A stretch of DNA of 9,834 nt, from NCBI GenBank assembly GCA_035997675.1, contig DASYIJ010000075.1:1-9834 (forward strand), written 5' to 3'. Below, one piece after another: positions 1-6,491 of the stretch. The DNA is from JALYZC01 sp035997675 (GTDB taxonomy: Bacteria; Actinomycetota; Thermoleophilia; Solirubrobacterales; Solirubrobacteraceae). Each line of letters opens with the position of its first letter. The first letter of the stretch is position 1. Made by a program: the position numbers and the translations under genes. The notes beneath the pieces are model-generated. The model had not been told where the DNA came from. It saw only the letters and a program-made list of their open reading frames with translations, and ran no database searches.

Positions 1-872
1 ACGTAGTCGAAGAAGTAGTTCTCGCGCTTGGCCGAGTAGTAGGTGTTCTGGCGTACGCCGAGAGGCTGGCGCTTGGCGTCGATGGCCGCCTGCTGGCTGA
101 TCATGTGCAGCGACGCCATCTTGCTCAGGACGTTGTTGCGCCGCGTGATCGCGACGCGCGGATCGCGGAAGGGGTTGTAGAGCGACGGCGCCTGGGGAAG
201 GCCGGCCAGCGTGGCCGACTCCACGAGGTTGAGCTTGCTGGCCGGCTTGTCGAAGAAGACGCGCGCCGCCGCCTGTACGCCGACCGCCGTCGAGCCGCCG
301 ACGGTTCCGTAGGAGACGTTGTTGAGGTAGTTGGTCAGGATCCAGGTCTTGTTGTGCTCGCGCTCGAGCTCCTCGGCGAGCTTGGCCTCGCGGATCTTGC
401 GCTGGAAGTTGCGATTGCGGTCGCCCGTGTAGAGGTTGCGCACGAGCTGCATCGTGATCGTCGAACCGCCCTGCACGGTCGAGCCGGACTCGAGGTTCTT
501 CAGCCCCGCGCGCAGGATGCCCTCGTAGTCGACGCCCTTGTGCTGGTAGAAGCGCTGATCCTCGATGGCCACGGTGGCCTGCTTGAGCACCGTGGGGATG
601 ACCGAGAATTGGACGGGCGTGCGCAGCTCGTCCGAGGTGATGAAGCCGAGGCGCTTGCCGTCGGCGGCGTAGACGACCGACGTCTGGCCGTGGTCGATCG
701 GCTTGAGCGAGTCGATCGACGGGGCCGAGGCGGCAACGCCGATGATGTAGCCGACCACACCGAGGACGCCCAGGAACCCGGCGACGATTCCGACGCTCAG
801 GGCGATCAGGAAGCCCTTGCGGAATCCACCGTTGCGCTGCTTGCGGCGCTTCTGTCGCTGTCGGCGGCTCAT
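1..872 (-). CDS. Class A penicillin-binding protein (GT51 transglycosylase), N-terminal part, truncated by window edge
   Basis: The first 290 residues of a bifunctional peptidoglycan synthase are visible; the 3' end lies beyond position 1. The N-terminus is very basic (MSRRQRQKRRKQR) and is followed by one membrane anchor at about residues 21-48, so the protein should sit in the membrane with its catalytic domains outside. The glycosyltransferase-51 signatures are clear: EDQRFYQHKGVD at 104-115 (catalytic Glu104), GGSTITMQLVRN at 135-146, RKIREAKLAEELE at 158-170, and YLNNVSYG at 182-189. The usual second motif reads TQQ; here it is TMQ. The transpeptidase domain expected in the family would be in the missing part, so a monofunctional transglycosylase cannot be excluded. 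The ATG at 872 is preceded by GAGGA about 8 bases upstream. The gene is divergent from the mannosyltransferase operon, with its own -10 box at 928-933. Confidence 0.93.
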   Translation of the reverse strand, partial: MSRRQRQKRRKQRNGGFRKGFLIALSVGIVAGFLGVLGVVGYIIGVAASAPSIDSLKPIDHGQTSVVYAADGKRLGFITSDELRTPVQFSVIPTVLKQATVAIEDQRFYQHKGVDYEGILRAGLKNLESGSTVQGGSTITMQLVRNLYTGDRNRNFQRKIREAKLAEELEREHNKTWILTNYLNNVSYGTVGGSTAVGVQAAARVFFDKPASKLNLVESATLAGLPQAPSLYNPFRDPRVAITRRNNVLSKMASLHMISQQAAIDAKRQPLGVRQNTYYSAKRENYFFDY

Positions 873-927
873 TCGCGGTCCTCACGCGAGGGCGACCGCG
901 GTGGATGCGCGGTCGCGAGAGAGGGAG

Positions 928-933
928 ATTCTA
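928..933 (-). promoter_or_regulatory. Probable -10 box TAGAAT for the penicillin-binding protein gene
   Basis: Read on the minus strand the sequence is CTAGAAT. The hexamer TAGAAT matches five of six positions of TATAAT. It lies 55 bases upstream of the ATG, leaving a leader of about 48 bases with a good ribosome site near its end. I see no convincing -35 hexamer at the usual spacing. The same CTAGNNT form occurs before two other genes in this window, which strengthens the call. Confidence 0.5.
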
Positions 934-985
934 GCCAGACGCGAGACGCGGCTCGGCACTTGCATGATCCCGCTCGCGCCTCGGA

Positions 986-2332
986 ATGGGAAGATCGCAG
1001 ACGGACATGGAGCGCCCTCGCACCCCCGCCACGGAGCCCCCCTCACCCGCGCCGCGGACCGCCCCGGCGCAGCGCGTCCGCTCGGCCGTGCCCGCGGAGT
1101 GGCGCTCGGCGCTCGCCTGCGCCTGGCGGGCGCTGCTGTGGAGCCGGCTCGTCGTATGGGCGGCCGGCCTGGTGGGCCTCGCGGTCATTGGCCGGTCGGG
1201 TCGCTGGCGCGACTTCGACCCGGGTGCGGTGACGGCGCCGTTCGGCGGCGCGGCGGACTGGCTGGTTGCCCCGGCCGCCCGCTGGGACGCGGTCTGGTAC
1301 CTCGCGATCGCCAACGACGGCTACACCGAGGCCAACCGCGCCGCCTTCTTCCCCCTCTACCCGCTGCTCGTCGCCGTCCTCAAGCCGCTGACGGGCTCCC
1401 CTGTGGTGGCGGGGATCGCGGTCTCGCTTGCCGCCCTGCTGGTCGCCCTGACCGTCCTCCACCGTCTGGCCGTGCTGGAGATCGGCGCGGATGCGGCCGG
1501 TACGGCCGTGGTGCTCCTCGCCGTCTTCCCGGCCGCGTACTGCTTCTCCGCCGTCTACAGCGAGTCGCTGTTCCTCGCGCTGTCGGTCGGCGCGATCTAC
1601 GCGGCCCGCGTCGACCGCTGGGCGTGGGCGGGCGTCCTCGGGATGCTGGCCGCGGATGCGCGCAGCGCGGGGTTGGTGCTCGTCGTTCCCCTCGCGCTGC
1701 TCTACCTGTACGGCCCGCGCGGTCCGGCGCCCACCCGTCCGCGGTTGCGCTCCTGGCGCCCGCGCTTTCCGCTGCGGGCCGACGCGTTGTGGATCGGCCT
1801 GGTGCCGCTCGGGCTCGGAGCGTTCGTCGGCTACCTCGCCCTGACGGGCGGCGACCCGGCGGCGCCGTTCACCGCCCAGGCGGATTGGATGCGGGTCTTC
1901 GCCGGACCCTTCGTCGCCGTGTGGGACGGCGCGGTCGCCGCCTTCGACGGGGCGCGGCAGCTTCTGTCGGGCTCGCGGCAGCCCGTGTACTTCGCGATCG
2001 CCGCGGGCGACCCGTTCGTGATCGCCGCCCAGAACCTGATCCTCTTCGCCTTCCTCGTCCTCGGCCTGGTGGGCGCCGTTGGGGTGCTTCGCCGCCTTCC
2101 CATCGCCTACGGGGGCTACATGGTGGCCGCGATGGCGCTGCCGCTCTCCTATCCGGTGGCGCCCCAGCCGCTGATGTCCTTCCCGCGCTTCCTGGCCGTG
2201 CTGTTCCCACTGCACCTCTGGCTGGCCCTGATCGTCCACCGCCGCGGGTGGCGACGGCCCGTGATCGCGGCCTCGGCCACGATGCTCGCGATCGCCTCCG
2301 CTCAGTTCGCCGCCTGGGAGTGGGTTGCCTGA
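986..2332 (+). CDS. PIG-V-like polytopic mannosyltransferase (GT-C type integral membrane glycosyltransferase)
   Basis: This is a 448-residue protein with a Pro/Ala-rich cytoplasmic N-terminus (about 1-45) and roughly eight to ten hydrophobic segments. Between segments it carries motifs I associate with the bacterial relatives of the GPI mannosyltransferase PIG-V: RWDAVWYLAIANDGYT at 99-114, AAFFPLYPLL at 119-128, YSESLF at 191-196 and SFPRFLAVLFPLHLW at 398-412. Enzymes of this GT-C fold transfer a sugar, typically mannose from a polyprenyl phosphate donor, to an acceptor on the outer face of the membrane. The acceptor cannot be read from the sequence. The start could be ATG 986 or the in-frame ATG 1007; neither has a strong ribosome site, and the conserved region begins well after both. 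The stop overlaps the start of the HAD gene, so the two are probably co-transcribed. Confidence 0.8.
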   Translation: MGRSQTDMERPRTPATEPPSPAPRTAPAQRVRSAVPAEWRSALACAWRALLWSRLVVWAAGLVGLAVIGRSGRWRDFDPGAVTAPFGGAADWLVAPAARWDAVWYLAIANDGYTEANRAAFFPLYPLLVAVLKPLTGSPVVAGIAVSLAALLVALTVLHRLAVLEIGADAAGTAVVLLAVFPAAYCFSAVYSESLFLALSVGAIYAARVDRWAWAGVLGMLAADARSAGLVLVVPLALLYLYGPRGPAPTRPRLRSWRPRFPLRADALWIGLVPLGLGAFVGYLALTGGDPAAPFTAQADWMRVFAGPFVAVWDGAVAAFDGARQLLSGSRQPVYFAIAAGDPFVIAAQNLILFAFLVLGLVGAVGVLRRLPIAYGGYMVAAMALPLSYPVAPQPLMSFPRFLAVLFPLHLWLALIVHRRGWRRPVIAASATMLAIASAQFAAWEWVA

Positions 2333-3050
2333 GGTGAACGGCCGCGCGCCCGGCACGCCGCGCCACGTCCGCGCGGTGCTGCTCGACGCGCTCGGCACGC
2401 TGCTCGAGCTCCAGCCCCCCGTACCGGCGCTGCGGGAAGAGCTGGCAGCCCGCGGCGTGCACGTCGACGATGCCGAGGCCGGCGCGGCGCTCGTGGCCGA
2501 GATCGCGCACTACCGCGCGCACCACCTCGAGGGGAGCAGCCCCGCGGCGGTCGCGCGCCTGCGCCGGCGCTGCGCCGAGGAGATGCGGGCCGCGCTGCCC
2601 GAGCGCGTGCGGGACGCGCTGCCGCTGGACGAGCTCGAGGCCGCGATGATCGCCGCGCTGCGCTTTCGCCCGTACCCGGACGCGCCGGCGGCGCTGGAGC
2701 AGCTGCGCGATCGCGGCCAGCGTCTGGTGGTCGTCTCCAACTGGGACGTCTCGCTGCACGACCAGCTCGCGCAGGACGGCCTGGGAAAGCTGCTGCACGG
2801 CGTCGTGAGCTCGGCCGAGTTGGGTGCCGCCAAGCCCGCGCCGGCCGCGTTTGACCGCGCGCTCGAGCTGGCCGGCGTGCCCGCGGAGGAGGCGGTCCAC
2901 GTCGGCGATCGGGTCGAGGAGGACGTCGAGGGCGCGCGGGCCGCGGGGATCTCGCCGATCCTCGTCATCCGCGACGGCCAGCCCCCGGCGGTCGAGCCGC
3001 CCGTGTGGACGATCCGTTCGCTGCGCGAGCTCGAAGCGCTCGGCCCGTAA
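2325..3050 (+). CDS. HAD-superfamily hydrolase (haloacid dehalogenase/HDHD3-like)
   Basis: This is a 241-residue soluble Rossmannoid hydrolase, with residues numbered from TTG 2325. All four HAD motifs are visible: LLDALGTLLE with nucleophile Asp21; VVVSNWD with Ser138; the lysine of AAKPAPAAF (Lys170); and VHVGDRVEEDVEGA with Asp195 and Asp200. Motif I is D-A-L-G-T, so the second Asp typical of phosphatases is replaced by Leu. That pattern is known from haloacid dehalogenase and HDHD3-like members, so a plain phosphatase role should not be assumed. The helical cap lies between motifs I and II (about 30-125). The substrate is unknown. The start is uncertain: TTG 2325 overlaps the upstream stop and sits 4 bases after GGGAG, while GTG 2334 is the alternative. 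Gene order and overlap indicate one operon with the mannosyltransferase and the protease. Confidence 0.85.
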   Translation: MPEVNGRAPGTPRHVRAVLLDALGTLLELQPPVPALREELAARGVHVDDAEAGAALVAEIAHYRAHHLEGSSPAAVARLRRRCAEEMRAALPERVRDALPLDELEAAMIAALRFRPYPDAPAALEQLRDRGQRLVVVSNWDVSLHDQLAQDGLGKLLHGVVSSAELGAAKPAPAAFDRALELAGVPAEEAVHVGDRVEEDVEGARAAGISPILVIRDGQPPAVEPPVWTIRSLRELEALGP

Positions 3051-3062
3051 ATTGGATTCGGC

Positions 3063-3938
3063 ATGAGCAGCCTTCCGCCGCCGCCACCGCCCCCGGTGGC
3101 GCACCCACCTCCCGGCCCCCCGCCCGAGCTCCCGGAGCTCCCCGAGGGCCTCTCGCCGCAGCCGCGCTGGCCGGCCTGGACCGCGCCGGTCGCGCTCATC
3201 GCCGCCTTCGTGGTGGCGGTCTTCGGGGCGATCCTGATCGGCGCCGTCGCCGCCGCGGCGGGCGCCTCGCTCGACCACCCGCCGCCGAGTGTGGAGATCC
3301 TCGCGACCGCCTTCCAGGACGCCGCGCTGATCGGCGCGGCGCTGCTGTTCGCCCGGATCGCACGCCGGCCGCGACCGTGGCACTTTGGCCTGCGCGCCAC
3401 GCGGTTCTGGCCGGCCGTGGGTTGGATGACGCTGGCGTGGATCAGCTTCATCGCCTTCAGCGCGGTATGGGTCGCCGTGCTCGACATCAAGTCCAAGGAC
3501 CGGCTGCCGGACGAGCTGGGCGCGAGTGAGAGCACGGTCGCCCTGCTCGCGGTGGCGGTGCTCGTCTGCGTGATCGCCCCGATCGCCGAGGAGGTCTTCT
3601 TCCGCGGCTACTTCTTCAGCGCGCTGCGCTCGTGGAAGGGCGTGTGGCCCGCCGCGATCCTCACCGGCCTGGTGTTCGGCGCCATCCACGTCGGCTCGGC
3701 GCCCGCGCCGTTCCTCGTGCCGCTGGCCGTGTTCGGCTTCGTGCTCTGCCTCCTGTACTGGCGCACGGGCTCGCTGTACCCGTGCATCGCCCTGCACGCG
3801 CTCAACAACTCCCTCGCCTTTGGCGTCTCGCAGAACTGGGACTGGCAGATACCCGTGCTGATGGTCACCTCTCTGACCGTGATCGCCGCGATCATCCTGC
3901 CGCTGGGCGGGATCCGCCGTCGGCCCCGGCTGGCCTAG
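3063..3938 (+). CDS. CPBP family intramembrane metalloprotease (CAAX protease/Abi type)
   Basis: This 291-residue membrane protein has a strikingly proline-rich N-terminus (14 or more Pro in the first 40 residues), followed by about seven or eight hydrophobic segments. The three CPBP motifs are present in order: EEVFFRGYFFSAL at 176-188 (Glu176, Glu177, Arg181), FGAIHVG at 205-211 (His209), and HALNNS at 245-250 (His245, Asn249). These residues form the intramembrane metal-binding site in the family (Rce1-like). Members cleave prenylated or other membrane peptides, act in bacteriocin self-protection, or have no known substrate; nothing here identifies one. It lies 12 bases after the HAD gene and is probably the last gene of that operon. 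The short spacer has only a weak ribosome site. The frame ends in an imperfect inverted repeat that may terminate the operon. Confidence 0.9.
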   Translation: MSSLPPPPPPPVAHPPPGPPPELPELPEGLSPQPRWPAWTAPVALIAAFVVAVFGAILIGAVAAAAGASLDHPPPSVEILATAFQDAALIGAALLFARIARRPRPWHFGLRATRFWPAVGWMTLAWISFIAFSAVWVAVLDIKSKDRLPDELGASESTVALLAVAVLVCVIAPIAEEVFFRGYFFSALRSWKGVWPAAILTGLVFGAIHVGSAPAPFLVPLAVFGFVLCLLYWRTGSLYPCIALHALNNSLAFGVSQNWDWQIPVLMVTSLTVIAAIILPLGGIRRRPRLA

Positions 3939-3960
3939 GCACCTTCCGGCGTGCCAGGCC
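3932..3960 (+). terminator. Possible stem-loop terminator after the CPBP gene
   Basis: GGCAC (3938-3942) pairs with GTGCC (3951-3955) around an 8-base loop. After a TA/A bulge, GGCC (3932-3935) pairs with GGCC (3957-3960). The result is a GC-rich hairpin starting within the last codons. There is no U-tract, so it is not a classical intrinsic terminator. It does sit exactly between the operon and the next, separately promoted gene. Confidence 0.35.
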
Positions 3961-3983
3961 GCTCGGTCCGTCGTCGCGTGACA

Positions 3984-3989
3984 TAAGAT
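3984..3989 (+). promoter_or_regulatory. Probable -10 box TAAGAT giving a leaderless L,D-transpeptidase mRNA
   Basis: TAAGAT fits the actinobacterial TANNNT pattern and ends 6 bases before the GTG at 3996. That is the spacing at which transcription would start on the start codon itself. No ribosome site precedes the GTG, which is consistent with leaderless translation. I see no clear -35 box. Confidence 0.5.
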
Positions 3990-3995
3990 CCGAGT

Positions 3996-4967
3996 GTGCG
4001 TCGGATCGCCCCGCTCATCGGCACGGTTGCCGTACTCGTCTTTGCTCCCGGGGCCGCCGCGAAGGCACCGACCCCGCCGACCCACTCGCCGGCGGCCAAG
4101 TTGACGCTCGCGACCCCGAGCCTCTTCCGGGTCGGAGGGCACCCGGTCGCCCTGGCCCGACAGACCTGGACGCTGGTCGCGTCTGTGTCGACCTTCGTGT
4201 CCGGCGAGGCCGTGCAGTTCACCTTCACCCGAAACGGGCACGTGCTCAAGCGCGTGACCGTTCCCTTCGGGCGCGGACGCGGCGGCACCGGCCGCGCGTC
4301 CACGGGCTTCCGCCTCGCCAATGCGGGCCGCGTCCGGGTCACCGCGACGCATGCCGCCACCGCCGCGCAGTCCGGGATGTCGGCCAACGCGCGCATCGAT
4401 GTGATCCAGCCCTCCGCCGGCTTCGGATCCGGCGGCCTCCGCGTGCAATACCTCCAGCGCCGGCTGCGGGGCGAGGGCTACGCCGTACACCTGAGCGGCC
4501 GCTACGACGACCAGACCGGCCGCGCGGTGATCGCCTACCGCAAGGTCAACCGGATGGCCCGCGGCGGTTCCGCCGTCCCGCACGTCTACCGTCTGCTCGC
4601 CGTCGGGCGCGGCAGTTTCCACGCCAAGTACCCGGGCCACGGCCGGCACATGGAGGCCGACCTTTCCCGCCAGGTGCTCGCGCTGCTGAACCCCCACGGC
4701 CAGCCCGCCTTCGTCTACCACATCTCGTCCGGCAAGCCGTCGACGCCGACGATCCTCGGTTCCTACTACGTGTACTCGAAGACGCCCGGCTACAACTCGC
4801 TGGGCATGCTCGACTCCAACTACTTCATCGAGGGCTACGCCGTGCACGGCTACCACGACGTGCCCCTCTTCGCGGCCAGCCACGGCTGCATCCGCACGCC
4901 GATTCCCGACGCCGCCTCGATCTACGGGTGGGTCTACTACGGCACGCGGATCGACGTCTACCCGTAG
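3996..4967 (+). CDS. L,D-transpeptidase (YkuD domain) with peptidoglycan-binding domain
   Basis: This 323-residue exported cell-wall enzyme starts with a signal peptide (MRRIAPLIGTVAVLVFAPGAAA, cleavage likely near residue 22-23). Residues about 30-135 form a beta-rich region without a family I can name. A PG_binding_1-like helix region follows: GSGGLRVQYLQRRLRGEGY at 144-162 and GRYDDQTGRAVIAYRKVN at 168-185. The YkuD catalytic domain ends the protein, with His284 in YAVHGY and the core SHGCIR at 295-300 (His296, catalytic Cys298, Arg300). Such enzymes use the cysteine to make 3-3 cross-links in peptidoglycan or to attach proteins to it. The YkuD core has a few extra residues between the first His and SHGC (HDVPLFAA), usual for the family. 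GTG 3996 is chosen because it gives the signal peptide and sits at leaderless spacing from a -10 box. Confidence 0.92.
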   Translation: MRRIAPLIGTVAVLVFAPGAAAKAPTPPTHSPAAKLTLATPSLFRVGGHPVALARQTWTLVASVSTFVSGEAVQFTFTRNGHVLKRVTVPFGRGRGGTGRASTGFRLANAGRVRVTATHAATAAQSGMSANARIDVIQPSAGFGSGGLRVQYLQRRLRGEGYAVHLSGRYDDQTGRAVIAYRKVNRMARGGSAVPHVYRLLAVGRGSFHAKYPGHGRHMEADLSRQVLALLNPHGQPAFVYHISSGKPSTPTILGSYYVYSKTPGYNSLGMLDSNYFIEGYAVHGYHDVPLFAASHGCIRTPIPDAASIYGWVYYGTRIDVYP

Positions 4968-5023
4968 GGCTCCGCGCGGACACATCGGCCCCCGCGGGCT
5001 TGAAGACCGGCCGCGGCGGCGTC

Positions 5024-5029
5024 TAGCGT
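5024..5029 (+). promoter_or_regulatory. Probable -10 box TAGCGT for the mau-like cluster
   Basis: The sequence CTAGCGT ends 9 bases before the ATG at 5039, so the transcript would have a leader of only two or three bases. The context CTAGCGTAGGCGCCG closely resembles the CTAGGATACGGCGCCG element upstream of pyrE at 8322-8337. No convincing ribosome site separates it from the ATG. No -35 hexamer is evident. Confidence 0.45.
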
Positions 5030-5038
5030 AGGCGCCGG

Positions 5039-5923
5039 ATGGTCGCCGACCTCGCCGCATGGACGCTTGCCGCGGTGCTCGCGGGTGCGGCCGTGCTCAA
5101 GCTCCGCGATCCGTCCGCGGGCCAGGCCGCGCTCGCGACCTACGGGCTCCGCCGCGCCGGCGTGCGCCGGGCCGTCTGGGCAGCGGTGATCGCAATCGAG
5201 GTGGCGCTGGCGATCGGGCTGGCCCTCGGCTCCGCGGCCGCCGCCTACCTTGCGGCCGGGCTGTTCGGGGGCTTCGCGCTCGCGCTCGGGGCGGCGCTGG
5301 CGCGCGGGCGCCGGGGCGAGCCGTGCGGCTGCCTGGGCGGGCGATCGCGGGTCGGCGCGCTGGCCCTCGCGCGCGCCGTCGGGCTGGCCGGCGCGTGTGC
5401 CGTGGTTCCGTCGCTGCGCGGCGTGGAGCCGACCACCGAGGCGTGGCTGGGCGCCGGGCTCACGCTCGCGCTGGTCGGTGTCGCCGCGTTGGCGATCGCG
5501 GTTCTCGCGTTGGCGCGCGAGGTGGGTGAGCTGCGGCTGCGCCTGGGCCCACAGGGTGCGCTCGAGATCCCGGGCGAGGGTCCGGAGGTCGGCTCGCGCA
5601 GCGAGCTCCTGGCGACGTTCGACGCGGCTCCGTCGGCCCGGCTCGCGCTCGCGGTCTTCACATCGGAGGGCTGCCCGATGTGTCGCTCGCTGGAGCCCGC
5701 GGTGGAGTACTTCGGGCGCGACCCGGCGGTGGCGCTGCGGACCTTCGACGAGCGCCACGACGCCGCGGCCTGGCGGGCGCTGGACGTCCCCGGCAGCCCC
5801 TACGCCGTGGCGCTCGGGCTCGACGGGACCGTGCTCGCGAAGGGGACGTTCAACTCCCTGGGCCAGCTCGAGAGCGTGCTCGCGACGGCGGAACGCCGCG
5901 AAGGCGAGGCGGCCGGTGCCTGA
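5039..5923 (+). CDS. MauE-MauD fusion: MauE-like membrane domain with C-terminal thioredoxin-like domain
   Basis: This is a 294-residue protein. Residues about 1-125 form the four-helix MauE/DoxX-like membrane domain, with the cysteine motif PCGCLGG (Cys96, Cys98) in the position of the family's CGCFG-type motif. A further helix (about 137-158) leads to a thioredoxin-fold domain at about 185-285. It shows VFTSEGCPMCRSLEP (redox pair Cys212/Cys215), GSPYAV (cis-Pro254) and the ending LAKGTFNSLGQLESVL, which resembles the MauD C-terminus. In known mau operons MauE and MauD are separate and are needed for folding and disulfide formation of the methylamine dehydrogenase small subunit. Here they appear to be one chain, with the redox domain presumably outside the membrane. 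The next gene, a Cys-rich exported protein, overlaps this frame by 8 bases and is the likely client. A generic DoxX-thioredoxin protein is the alternative. Confidence 0.8.
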   Translation: MVADLAAWTLAAVLAGAAVLKLRDPSAGQAALATYGLRRAGVRRAVWAAVIAIEVALAIGLALGSAAAAYLAAGLFGGFALALGAALARGRRGEPCGCLGGRSRVGALALARAVGLAGACAVVPSLRGVEPTTEAWLGAGLTLALVGVAALAIAVLALAREVGELRLRLGPQGALEIPGEGPEVGSRSELLATFDAAPSARLALAVFTSEGCPMCRSLEPAVEYFGRDPAVALRTFDERHDAAAWRALDVPGSPYAVALGLDGTVLAKGTFNSLGQLESVLATAERREGEAAGA

Positions 5924-6491
5924 GGCGGGCGAGCGCCTGGGCCGCGCGGTCGTCGAGGGCACCTCGCGTCGGGGCCTGCTCGCGCGCGCCGGCGAGGCCA
6001 TCGTGGGCCTCGCGGCCGGCCGGCTCGTGGCCGCGGCGGTCAAGCCGGGCGATGCCGAGGCCTACCACTTCTGCGGTCACACCTACACCACGGCGTCGTG
6101 CCCGCATCCCACCGGCCTGCCGCGCATCGACGCCCACGGCTACCCGTTGCGCGCTCGGGACGGTCGCCCCGTCGACGACCTCGGACGCACCATCGACCGC
6201 CACGGCCGCCCAGTGGACGAACGCGGGCGCGCACTGCGCGATCCCGACGGCCACCGTCTGCCCAGCGCCCCGCGCACGAAGATCTGCCCGCGCGCGGGGC
6301 GCGACCGCCACTTCCGGACCTGGATCGACGGCTCGTGGTACCGCTGCTGCGGCGGCCACGTCCGCCGACTCATGGACTGCTGCTCGTACAACTCGAACCG
6401 CATCAACGGAGACGCCGCGCTGACCGGCTACTGCTACTCGGGCCGAACCGTGTTCTGCACGATGTTCTACGACACCCACGTGCCGTGCTGA
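5916..6491 (+). CDS. Tat-exported, Cys-rich protein resembling the methylamine dehydrogenase light chain (MauA-like)
   Basis: This is a 191-residue protein from GTG 5916, which overlaps the previous stop by 8 bases and has a purine-rich GAGGCGG upstream. A twin-arginine signal is visible: SRRGLLAR with Arg18-Arg19, then a hydrophobic stretch to about residue 42. The mature part has ten cysteines (53, 62, 124, 144, 145, 155, 156, 173, 181, 191). GSWYRCC (Trp141, Cys145) matches the ASWVASC segment around TTQ Trp57 of Paracoccus MADH. MDCCSYN (Asp154, Cys155, Cys156) matches RDCCGYN, which holds the catalytic Asp76. GYCYSG (Tyr172-Cys173) falls where Trp108-Cys109 is expected, so the second TTQ tryptophan seems to be Tyr. 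Residues 72-118 are a glycine-rich repeat insertion absent from classical MADH. Family membership rests on my memory of the Paracoccus sequence and on the mauED-like and mauF-like neighbours. Substrate and cofactor are unknown. Confidence 0.72.
   Translation: MPEAGERLGRAVVEGTSRRGLLARAGEAIVGLAAGRLVAAAVKPGDAEAYHFCGHTYTTASCPHPTGLPRIDAHGYPLRARDGRPVDDLGRTIDRHGRPVDERGRALRDPDGHRLPSAPRTKICPRAGRDRHFRTWIDGSWYRCCGGHVRRLMDCCSYNSNRINGDAALTGYCYSGRTVFCTMFYDTHVPC
6126..6269 (+). repeat. In-gene tandem peptide repeat, consensus about xGRPVDx (7-8 residues, six copies)
   Basis: Residues 71-118 of the MauA-like protein can be written as successive units HGYPLRAR, DGRPVDD, LGRTIDR, HGRPVDE, RGRALRDP and DGHRLP. 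Each has Gly, then usually Arg, then two positions on an aliphatic residue, then often Asp. The DNA repeats less exactly than the protein (for example GGTCGCCCCGTCGAC against GGCCGCCCAGTGGAC), so the periodicity is kept at protein level and is not a recent slippage product. Confidence 0.75.

Noticed and set aside
105..1232. A 375-codon plus-strand frame opposite the penicillin-binding protein
   Set aside because: The minus strand over the same region carries intact GT51 motifs, so the plus-strand frame is a shadow.
817..2337. A 506-codon plus-strand frame overlapping the mannosyltransferase
   Set aside because: It is Arg/Gly-rich with no motifs and covers the PIG-V-like gene, whose signature motifs and membrane helices are clear in the other frame.
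3063..3938. CPBP protease as a phage-defence (Abi) gene
   Set aside because: The Abi label is a family-wide name. Its neighbours are a glycosyltransferase and a HAD hydrolase, with no toxin, phage or defence genes, so a defence role is not supported.
1869..5060. A 1063-codon open frame on the minus strand
   Set aside because: It runs antisense to five well-supported genes and is made mostly of Arg, Gly, Ala and Asp without hydrophobic cores or motifs. That is the usual shadow of GC-rich third positions.
6098..6484. Upstream extension of the MauF-like frame through the light-chain-like gene
   Set aside because: The extension is rich in Arg and Pro and overlaps a gene with conserved Cys motifs. 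GTG 6485 starts directly before the first membrane helix.
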